From the NCBI GenBank assembly GCA_934444485.1, contig CAKSCN010000072.1, forward strand, positions 1 to 11,949: 11,949 nt of DNA. The letters run 5' to 3'. Both the position numbers and the translations under genes were made by a program. The notes under the pieces were generated by a model. It saw only the letters and a list, made by a program, of their open reading frames with translations. It did no database searches and was not told the DNA's origin. The stretch comes from an uncultured Eubacteriales bacterium. GTDB lineage: Bacteria > Bacillota > Clostridia > Oscillospirales > CAG-382. Position 1 is the stretch's first letter. Each line of letters starts with the position of its first letter. Below, in pieces: positions 6,778-11,949 of the stretch.

Positions 6778-7611
6778 TCAGCTCTTTTTAATTTTGACAT
6801 ACGCAAGCATAGCCCCGGGGCATTTCTTGTTGTCAGGGTCTTTTACCTTTGTCACCGAGAAGCATCCGAACGATTCCAAAAACTGCGACATTCTCTTGCA
6901 GCCGTAATTTCTTACGTCAAAGTCGGGGTATCTCTTCGAGAGTATGTTTCCGACATCGCTAACCGACATATTGCCCTCTTCGTCCGCCTTATCCTTTATG
7001 AGAGACTCAATCGCAAGGCGAAGCGTCTCCTTATCGGTCTGCGAGGTCTCGTCCTCAATCTTTGTCTGCGCTGCGTTCTTGGTCTTTACCTTTGCGGTTC
7101 CGCTCTGTTTTGAGGTTGGTTTTGCGGCACTCTTGACATTTACCGCCGCCGTTTCGACCGCATTTTTACTCTCGGCGTCTTTGGCAAGCTTATCCACGAA
7201 TTTGAACTCGTCGCACGCCGACACAAACGGTCTCGGAGTCTTTTCCTCTCCCATGCCGATAACGGTCATTCCGGACTCTCTGAGTCTCGATGCAAGGCGT
7301 GTGAAATCGCTGTCGGAGGTTGCAAGGCAAAAGCCGTCCACTCTGTCCGAATACAGAATATCCATGGCGTCGATTATCATGGCGCAGTCTGTCGAATTCT
7401 TTCCGGAGGTGTAGCTGTACTGCTGGACGGGCGTTACCGAATACTCAAGGCTTGCTTTTTTCCAGCCCGAGAGATTCGGAATGGTCCAGTCGCCGTAAAC
7501 ACGCTTATATGTCGCTATGCCTTTCGTCGATATTTCATCGAGTATAATCTTTATATAGTCGCAGGAAATATTGTCTCCGTCTATAAGTATTGCAAATCTC
7601 TTTTCTTCCAT
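6778..7611 (-). CDS. NYN domain and OST-HTH/LOTUS domain protein
   Basis: A 277-residue protein. Residues 3-145 are a NYN (LabA/DUF88, PIN-like) domain with the acidic residues expected for metal-dependent RNA cleavage: D11 and D13 in LIDGDN, D75 in STDCAMIIDAMDIL, and D100 and D102 in LATSDSDF. Residues about 146-192 are a low-complexity Ala/Lys/Thr linker. Residues 195-272 match an OST-HTH/LOTUS domain (ETLRLAIESLIKDK, SVSDVGNILSKRYPDFDVRNYG, KRMSQFLESFG), a winged-helix RNA-binding fold. This order is known from bacterial NYN-LOTUS proteins and resembles eukaryotic MARF1-type proteins. A cytoplasmic RNase or RNA-binding role is likely; the RNA target is unknown. It is the first gene of an operon with DUF554-B and GT-CsaB. 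The ATG at 7609-7611 is chosen because AAAGGA lies 8 nt upstream; a GTG two codons earlier would be only 2 nt from it. An ATG-TGA start-stop pair (7619-7614) sits between that site and the start. Confidence 0.92.
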   Translation of the reverse strand: MEEKRFAILIDGDNISCDYIKIILDEISTKGIATYKRVYGDWTIPNLSGWKKASLEYSVTPVQQYSYTSGKNSTDCAMIIDAMDILYSDRVDGFCLATSDSDFTRLASRLRESGMTVIGMGEEKTPRPFVSACDEFKFVDKLAKDAESKNAVETAAVNVKSAAKPTSKQSGTAKVKTKNAAQTKIEDETSQTDKETLRLAIESLIKDKADEEGNMSVSDVGNILSKRYPDFDVRNYGCKRMSQFLESFGCFSVTKVKDPDNKKCPGAMLAYVKIKKS

Positions 7612-7637
7612 GCTCACATTCCTTTCTCTGTCCTGTC

Positions 7638-7666
7638 ATTTTACACCATTATTTGTTTTTTGTCAA
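7638..7666 (-). promoter_or_regulatory. Sigma-A promoter of NYN/DUF554/GT-CsaB operon
   Basis: A perfect -35 TTGACA (7666 to 7661), a 17-bp spacer and a -10 TAAAAT (7643 to 7638) form a near-consensus housekeeping promoter. Transcription should start near 7631, giving a short leader of about 20 nt before the NYN gene. It is the strongest-looking promoter in the window. Confidence 0.85.
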
Positions 7667-7778
7667 GTAATATGCGCCGAAGTTTATAAAAATTAACCCA
7701 AATCTCAATTATCCGTCTCAAGACTGACCTCACGTATTATGCAAAGCTTACCGAAATGTAAACTTAAATCTGCGCCTA

Positions 7779-7807
7779 TTGCAAAAACGATAAAAGTGTG
7801 ATATACT
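7779..7807 (+). promoter_or_regulatory. Promoter of beta-helix acyltransferase gene
   Basis: A -35-like TTGCAA (7779-7784), a 17-bp spacer and a TGn-extended -10 TATACT (7802-7807) lie 50 nt before the start codon. The promoter diverges from the NYN operon promoter about 135 bp away; nothing recognisable lies between the two. Confidence 0.65.
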
Positions 7808-7813
7808 GTAAAG

Positions 7814-7831
7814 CGGTGTGCAAAGACACCG
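7814..7831 (+). promoter_or_regulatory. 5'-end hairpin in acyltransferase leader
   Basis: CGGTGT (7814-7819) and ACACCG (7826-7831) form a perfect 6-bp stem with a 6-nt loop, at or next to the predicted RNA 5' end and 11 nt before the AAAGGAGG ribosome binding site. It may simply protect the transcript 5' end. It is too short to call a riboswitch, and only a short TATTTT run follows. Confidence 0.35.
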
Positions 7832-7857
7832 GTATTTTAAAGAAAGGAGGAAACAGC

Positions 7858-8526
7858 ATGGCAGCAGAGTTTAAGGTAAAGGATCTTTTTGACCTTGACA
7901 AAACGATTGCGTCAGGTCTTTTCGACGGCGTTGAATATCCGTGGGAGATACTCGGCAAAATCAAAGAATTCATTATTGCGCTCGGAAAAACTCTTCCGTC
8001 CGACAAGTTCGACAATCCTTCGGAAAACGTATGGATAGCCAAGAGTGCGTCAGTCGCTCCGACGGCATTTATCGGCAGTCCCTGCATCATCGACGAAAAC
8101 GCCGAAATACGCCACTGCGCCTTTATAAGAGGAAGTGCGATTATCGGAAAAGGAACAGTCGTCGGCAACTCGACGGAGCTTAAAAACGCAGTGCTTTTCG
8201 ACAGCGTTCAGGTACCCCACTTCAACTATGTGGGGGATTCCGTGCTCGGTTACAAATCGCATATAGGCGCCGGCGGAGTAACGTCCAACGTAAAGAGCGA
8301 CAAAACGCTTGTCACGGTTAAGGCTGACGGTGAAAAAATCGAGACGGGGCTGAAAAAGTTCGGAGCGATGCTCGGCGATTATGTTGAGGTAGGCTGCAAC
8401 AGCGTTCTCAATCCCGGTACGGTTATAGGTCGTCATTCAAATGTTTATCCCACGTCCTGCGTAAGAGGATACGTTCCGTCGGAAAGCATTTGGAAAAATG
8501 ACGGTACGGTCGTAAAAAAGCACTGA
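7858..8526 (+). CDS. Left-handed beta-helix acyltransferase, GlmU C-terminal-like
   Basis: A 222-residue cytoplasmic protein made largely of hexapeptide repeats (about residues 57-205: VAPTAFIG, AIIGKGTVVG, VLNPGTVIGRHSNVYPTS), the left-handed beta-helix fold of nucleotide-sugar acyltransferases. The stretch NAVLFDSVQVPHFNYVGDSV (110-129) followed by IGAGGVTSNVKSDK closely resembles the active-site loop of the GlmU acetyltransferase domain; His121 corresponds to the catalytic His (363 in E. coli GlmU) and Asn144 to the Asn of the CNYDG loop. The nucleotidyltransferase domain of GlmU is absent, replaced by about 55 N-terminal residues of unknown role. Similar stand-alone proteins are often labelled UDP-GlcNAc pyrophosphorylase, which the missing domain does not support. 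Glucosamine-1-phosphate acetylation is plausible given glmS downstream, but another sugar substrate is possible. The ATG at 7858 has AAAGGAGG 7 nt upstream. No terminator separates it from glmS. Confidence 0.85.
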   Translation: MAAEFKVKDLFDLDKTIASGLFDGVEYPWEILGKIKEFIIALGKTLPSDKFDNPSENVWIAKSASVAPTAFIGSPCIIDENAEIRHCAFIRGSAIIGKGTVVGNSTELKNAVLFDSVQVPHFNYVGDSVLGYKSHIGAGGVTSNVKSDKTLVTVKADGEKIETGLKKFGAMLGDYVEVGCNSVLNPGTVIGRHSNVYPTSCVRGYVPSESIWKNDGTVVKKH

Positions 8527-8530
8527 CGGC

Positions 8531-8560
8531 ATGACAAAGCGGTCACACTCGGCATATACT
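8531..8560 (+). promoter_or_regulatory. Promoter of glmS transcript
   Basis: ATGACA (8531-8536, five of six matching the -35 consensus), an 18-bp spacer and TATACT (8555-8560) lie just after the stop of the acyltransferase gene. Transcription near 8567 would put about 28 nt ahead of the ribozyme cleavage site. Read-through from the upstream gene is also possible because no terminator intervenes. Confidence 0.6.
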
Positions 8561-8593
8561 GAGATGACGCAAGGTCACAATTTCAAAAAGAAC

Positions 8594-8729
8594 AGCGCCA
8601 GACCGCAGAGAAAATTTGCGGTTAACGAGGCGGAGTGTTATCGAGGTTTTCGGCGGATGCACTCCCGGCACAATTGATGTCGTAAGCTTCGTGTAAAAAC
8701 AGGGGCAACTCTGCAACAAAGCACGCAGC
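8594..8729 (+). ncRNA. glmS ribozyme (glucosamine-6-phosphate riboswitch)
   Basis: A self-cleaving leader RNA that uses glucosamine-6-phosphate as cofactor and lowers glmS expression when the product is plentiful. The cleavage site is A8594/G8595 in ACAGCGCCAGA. P1 is ACCGCA (8602-8607) with TGCGGT (8617-8622), followed by AACGAGG. GGAGTG (8632-8637) pairs with CACTCC (8660-8665) around the invariant core ATCGAGGTTTTCGGCGGATG (8640-8659). CGCC at 8596-8599 can pair with GGCG at 8652-8655. P3 is CGGCA (8666-8670) with TGTCG, then TAAGC. P4 is GCTTCGTG (8686-8693) with CACGCAGC (8722-8729), one mismatch, topped by CAGGG-GCAA-CTCTG (8700-8713) with a GNRA loop and an ACAAAG bulge. All core elements appear intact, so it should be active. 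The assignment rests on recognised consensus, not a covariance-model run. Confidence 0.95.
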
Positions 8730-8813
8730 ATTCAAAAATTTGTACTTTGAAGTAAAGCGAAACACGGTTTTTCTGAAGTTCTTTTGCCTGCACGGTTTCG
8801 CGGAGATTTATAT

Positions 8814-10646
8814 ATGTGCGGTATAATTGGTTACAGCGGCAGTGAAAATGCCGTTCCGATACTTTTGTCGGGTCTTCACGCTCTCGAATACAGAGGCTAT
8901 GACTCTGCCGGTATTGCGGTTTTCGAGGACGGCGGTATTACAACAGTCAAGTCTAAGGGACGCATTTCCGAGGTTGAAAAGCTCATTTCGGAAAAGTACG
9001 ACGGACTTTCATCCGAGTGCGGTATAGGTCACACACGCTGGGCGACTCACGGTGAGCCTTCCGACAAAAACTCTCACCCTCACTCAACGGAGAATGTGAC
9101 GATAGTTCACAACGGCATAATCGAGAATTACACCGAGATAAAGGAATTTCTGTGCGGAAAGGGCTATGTTTTCATTTCCGACACCGACACGGAAACCGCT
9201 CTCAAGCTTCTCGATTACAATTACAGGCTTCTCGGCGACAAATTTGCCGCTATTAAGGCTACAATCGGGAAAATCAGAGGTGCTTATGCTTTCGTCATCA
9301 TCTTCCGCGACGAACCCGGTACGGTTTACGCGATAAGAAACGCAAGTCCTCTCATTGCGGCAAAGAATAACACCGGCACTTTCATCGCTTCCGACATCAC
9401 GGCGGTACTCAAGTACACACGCAGTTACTACCGTATTGACGAAAACGAGATTGCGGTTCTCAAGAAAGACGATATTTCGTTTTTCACCCTCGACGGAAAA
9501 CCCGTAAAGAAAGAGCTGCTCTCGGTTACGTGGGACGTTGACGCCGCAGAAAAGGGCGGATACGATCACTTCATGCTGAAAGAGATTCACGAAGAGCCCG
9601 ACTCCGTCGTAAAGACGGTGCATTCGAGACTTAAGGACGGTCTTCCGAGCTTTGACATAGATTCTCTCACGGACGAGCGCGTAAAGAGTATCGGCAGAAT
9701 TCACATCGTTGCGTGCGGTACAGCTATGCACGCCGGTCTTGCAGGTAAGTTTGCGATTGAAAAACTCGCACGCATACCCGTTACCGTGGACATTGCGTCC
9801 GAATTCAGATACAACAACCCCATTCTTTCCAAGGACGACCTCTTCATTGCAATATCCCAGTCCGGTGAGACGGCGGACACTCTTGCCGCTCTGCGCATGG
9901 CGAAAGCCGAGGGACTTTACACGCTGTCTGTCGTAAACGTGGTAGGCTCGAGTGTTGCAAGGGAATCCGACGGTGTCATTTACACGTGGGCAGGTCCCGA
10001 AATTGCGGTTGCAAGCACGAAGGCATACGTTGTGCAGATATGCATACTCTATATGCTTGCCGTAAAGCTTGCTCTCTCCGAGGGAAAACTCACCGAGGAA
10101 AAGGCTCGTGAGTACATGGACGTTCTCCAAAACGACGCTCCGAAAGCAATAGAAAAGGTTCTCGAAAAAGAGGACGAAATACGCGCTCTTTCAGAGAAGC
10201 TCAAAGATGCCGACGATATGTTCTTCATCGGCAGAGGGGTTGACAGCTGTCTTGCGCAGGAGGCGTCACTCAAGCTCAAAGAGGTTTCGTACATTCACAG
10301 CGAGGCATATGCCGCAGGCGAACTGAAGCACGGAACGATTTCTCTTATCGTTGAGGGAGTGCCGGTCATTGCGATAGCAACCGAGTCAAAGCTCTACGAG
10401 AAAACCATAAGCAACATCAAAGAATGCAAGGCAAGAGGCGCAAGCTCGCTTCTCATATGCGACGAGACCTTCTCCGTTGCCTCCGACGTTGCGACGGATA
10501 TTCTCCGTATCCCCCACATCGACGAGCTTTTCATGCCGATTCCGACGTGCTGTGCATTCCAGCTGATTGCTTACTACACGGCGGTTCTCAGAGGCTGTGA
10601 CGTTGACAAGCCACGCAACCTTGCAAAATCGGTAACGGTGGAATAA
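8814..10646 (+). CDS. glmS: Glucosamine-6-phosphate synthase (isomerizing)
   Basis: Converts fructose-6-phosphate and glutamine to glucosamine-6-phosphate and glutamate, the entry step to UDP-GlcNAc and peptidoglycan. The 610-residue protein is full length (E. coli GlmS is 609). Residues 2-235 are the class II glutaminase domain with nucleophile Cys2 (exposed after Met removal), GHTRWATHGEPS (72-83) and VHNGIIENY (98-106). Two SIS sugar-isomerase domains follow: VACGTAMHAG and ISQSGETADTLAALR in the first, and VSYIHSEAYAAGELKHGTIS in the second. Isomerase residues Glu490, His506 and Lys605 are present, and the C-terminus is the invariant LAKSVTVE. The ATG at 8814 is fixed by Cys2 and has GGAG 8 nt upstream. 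It is preceded by the glmS ribozyme and an 84-nt spacer, and followed by a terminator. No oddities were seen. Confidence 0.99.
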   Translation: MCGIIGYSGSENAVPILLSGLHALEYRGYDSAGIAVFEDGGITTVKSKGRISEVEKLISEKYDGLSSECGIGHTRWATHGEPSDKNSHPHSTENVTIVHNGIIENYTEIKEFLCGKGYVFISDTDTETALKLLDYNYRLLGDKFAAIKATIGKIRGAYAFVIIFRDEPGTVYAIRNASPLIAAKNNTGTFIASDITAVLKYTRSYYRIDENEIAVLKKDDISFFTLDGKPVKKELLSVTWDVDAAEKGGYDHFMLKEIHEEPDSVVKTVHSRLKDGLPSFDIDSLTDERVKSIGRIHIVACGTAMHAGLAGKFAIEKLARIPVTVDIASEFRYNNPILSKDDLFIAISQSGETADTLAALRMAKAEGLYTLSVVNVVGSSVARESDGVIYTWAGPEIAVASTKAYVVQICILYMLAVKLALSEGKLTEEKAREYMDVLQNDAPKAIEKVLEKEDEIRALSEKLKDADDMFFIGRGVDSCLAQEASLKLKEVSYIHSEAYAAGELKHGTISLIVEGVPVIAIATESKLYEKTISNIKECKARGASSLLICDETFSVASDVATDILRIPHIDELFMPIPTCCAFQLIAYYTAVLRGCDVDKPRNLAKSVTVE

Positions 10647-10680
10647 TCCGCAGATTTACAATTAAATAACGAAAGAAAAC

Positions 10681-10720
10681 GCCCGTCCGGAGGAAGAACT
10701 CTTGACGGGCAATACTTTTT
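10681..10720. terminator. Bidirectional terminator between glmS and hom
   Basis: A perfect 7-bp GC-rich stem, GCCCGTC (10681-10687) with GACGGGC (10704-10710), closes a 16-nt loop. On the plus strand it runs into AATACTTTTT, ending glmS transcription. On the minus strand it runs into GTTTTCTTTC, suitable for the converging homoserine dehydrogenase gene. Confidence 0.8.
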
Positions 10721-10747
10721 CAAATGTTTCGGGTGTTCGCAGCACTG

Positions 10748-11938
10748 TCAAAGCACACGTATGACTTTCACGTCGGAAAGGTTCTCGGTCTTTTTGCGTA
10801 TTGTGCGCTCCGGCTCTTTCGGGGTTATAAAGCCGTAAAGACCATCAGCCTCGGTGACGCAAGCCTCGGGATAGACCGAGAAAATCTCCTCTTCCGAGGA
10901 CGAGGTACGCACAAACATCGAAAGCTCGAAATCTTCGCAGTCCATAAGCTCTCCGGGGACAGCCTCTTTCCATGATGCGCTGTCGGTGCAGTGTCTTGCG
11001 ATGTCGAGGACATCCGACATAACGGCGCTTGCAGTCGGAAGTTTACCGGCACCTCTGCCGTAGAACATTACGTCGCCGACGGCGTTTCCTCTTACGGTGA
11101 TACCGTTGTACACGTCTTCAACCGACGATATGGGATTATCGAGAGGTACGAAGAAAGGTGCGGTTATACAATAGACCCTCTCCCCGACTCTCTCGCTTCG
11201 TCCGAGAAATTTTATAGAATATCCGAGGTTTTCGGCAAATTTTACGTCTGCGGAATCTATATCGGTCATTCCCTCGTACTTGACCTTATCCGGCGAAATT
11301 GCGTGACCGTAGGCAAGCGACGAAAGTATGCAGATCTTTCTCGAGGTATCGAGTCCTTCGATGTCCGCCGCAGGGTTCGCTTCGGCATAACCGAGTCTTT
11401 TTGCTTCGGCAAGCGCATTTTCAAAGGTCTCTTCCTTTTTGAACATCTCGGTGAGAATGTAGTTGGTCGTTCCGTTGAGTATGCCGCAGACTGACTCTAT
11501 TCTGTTTGCCGCAAGGCACTGCCACATCGGCTTTATGACGGGTACGCCGCCGCCGACACTCGCTTCAAACATATAACTTACGTTGTTTTCCGAGGCAACC
11601 TTCAAAAGCTCCGTGCCGTAATTCGACACGACCTCTTTATTTGACGTGACGACGCTCTTTCCGGCTTTCAGAGCCGCAAGTGAAAACTCATACGCAGGAT
11701 GTGAGCCGCCCATTGTTTCGACGACGATAAGCACTTCAGGGTCAGCTATTATCCTTTCAAAATCAGTCGTAACTCTGTCCGCAAGCGGATGATCGGGAAA
11801 ACTTCTCCGGTCAAGTATATATTTAACGTCTATTTTTTCGCCGCAAAGTCTCTCTGCGTAAAAGTCGTTGTTCATCGATATGACTTCCTCAACGCCTGAG
11901 CCTACCACGCCGAAGCCGAGTATTGCTATTCCTATCAT
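10748..11938 (-). CDS. hom: Homoserine dehydrogenase
   Basis: Reduces aspartate-semialdehyde to homoserine with NAD(P)H, the branch point to threonine and methionine, in the cytoplasm. The 396-residue protein has an N-terminal Rossmann motif LGFGVVGSGV (7-16), the VTSNKEVV block with catalytic Lys101 (97-104), EASVGGGVPVIKP (125-137), LNGTTNYILTEM (154-165) and the substrate-binding ADIEGLDTSRK (191-201; Asp197, Lys201). Typical Bacillus-type enzymes of about 430 residues end in an ACT domain for feedback control. Here the tail (about 335-396) still alternates strand and helix as in ACT but is shorter and lacks the usual Gly-Val-Leu loop after the first strand, so threonine inhibition may be altered. 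The ATG at 11936-11938 has GAGGG 6 nt upstream. The promoter lies outside the window. It converges on glmS with a shared terminator. Confidence 0.97.
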   Translation of the reverse strand: MIGIAILGFGVVGSGVEEVISMNNDFYAERLCGEKIDVKYILDRRSFPDHPLADRVTTDFERIIADPEVLIVVETMGGSHPAYEFSLAALKAGKSVVTSNKEVVSNYGTELLKVASENNVSYMFEASVGGGVPVIKPMWQCLAANRIESVCGILNGTTNYILTEMFKKEETFENALAEAKRLGYAEANPAADIEGLDTSRKICILSSLAYGHAISPDKVKYEGMTDIDSADVKFAENLGYSIKFLGRSERVGERVYCITAPFFVPLDNPISSVEDVYNGITVRGNAVGDVMFYGRGAGKLPTASAVMSDVLDIARHCTDSASWKEAVPGELMDCEDFELSMFVRTSSSEEEIFSVYPEACVTEADGLYGFITPKEPERTIRKKTENLSDVKVIRVL

Positions 11939-11949
11939 TGTTTTCCCTC

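Noticed and set aside
6778..7611. NYN-LOTUS protein as part of a toxin-antitoxin or defence system
   Set aside because: No small antitoxin-like partner, no mobile-element marks and no other defence gene lie nearby. The neighbours are membrane and cell-wall genes.
2093..7807. Identical TGTGATATACT at the DUF554-A promoter (minus) and the acyltransferase promoter (plus)
   Set aside because: Both are simply TGn-extended -10 elements. Similarity beyond the promoter consensus is too short to indicate a shared regulon.
2244..8550. Shared 11-mer GCGGTCACACT at 2244 and in the glmS promoter spacer at 8540
   Set aside because: In a 12-kb window many 11-base matches are expected by chance, and the flanks do not extend the similarity.
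8763..8798. Direct repeat CACGGTTT at 8763 and 8791 in the glmS leader
   Set aside because: An 8-base repeat within an 85-nt stretch has an appreciable chance probability, and it lies outside the ribozyme core with no structural role that I can see.
9084..10130. Long open frame (348 codons) on the minus strand inside glmS
   Set aside because: Its translation is Cys/Arg/Val-rich with no recognisable domain, it has no ribosome binding site or promoter that I can see, and the plus strand encodes a fully conserved GlmS. It is a shadow of codon use.
1..11949. CRISPR arrays, tRNA or rRNA genes, insertion sequences, prophage or attachment sites
   Set aside because: No regularly spaced repeats, no tRNA-like cloverleaf sequence, no transposase or integrase frames and no terminal repeats were found on reading both strands.

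Overview
The window looks like chromosomal DNA from an anaerobic Bacillota, most likely class Clostridia (uncultured gut or rumen type). The basis is the protein sequences (a clostridial-type citrate synthase, a rubrerythrin with C-terminal rubredoxin, a CsaB-type pyruvyl transferase), sigma-A-like promoters, strong AGGAGG-type ribosome binding sites and a glmS ribozyme, which is typical of Gram-positive bacteria. I see no phage, IS element, CRISPR array, tRNA or rRNA. Genus-level placement is not possible by eye.

Layout: (1) 1-1306, plus strand: 3' part of a citrate synthase gene ending in an intrinsic terminator. (2) 1320-7666, minus strand, read right to left: a clear sigma-A promoter (7638-7666) drives a NYN-OST-HTH (putative RNase/RNA-binding) gene, a DUF554 membrane protein gene and a large glycosyltransferase-CsaB fusion gene, spaced by 30 and 14 nt. 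Next come an AraC-type regulator with its own promoter and a rubrerythrin, then a second DUF554 gene with its own promoter. (3) 7779-10720, plus strand: a left-handed beta-helix acyltransferase resembling the acetyltransferase half of GlmU, then a glmS ribozyme, glmS, and a terminator that can work in both directions. (4) 10748-11938, minus strand: homoserine dehydrogenase with a shortened C-terminal domain.

How the parts fit: the beta-helix protein and GlmS together suggest amino-sugar (UDP-GlcNAc) supply for the cell wall, with glmS feedback-controlled by ribozyme self-cleavage in the presence of glucosamine-6-phosphate. The divergent operon ends in a protein expected to build and pyruvylate a secondary cell-wall polysaccharide, so the 7.6 kb junction may be a cell-envelope locus with divergent promoters. 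Rubrerythrin is an oxidative-stress enzyme next to, and perhaps cotranscribed with, the AraC regulator. Citrate synthase and homoserine dehydrogenase are ordinary central and amino-acid metabolism.

The non-coding signals are the most informative part. They are the complete glmS ribozyme, a hairpin that would bury the rubrerythrin ribosome binding site, three pairs of 11-bp-phased direct repeats upstream of one DUF554 gene, and a perfect 12-bp palindrome over the -35 region of the araC-type promoter. I do not see a convincing wholly new system. The NYN-LOTUS/DUF554/GT-CsaB operon is the least explained combination.
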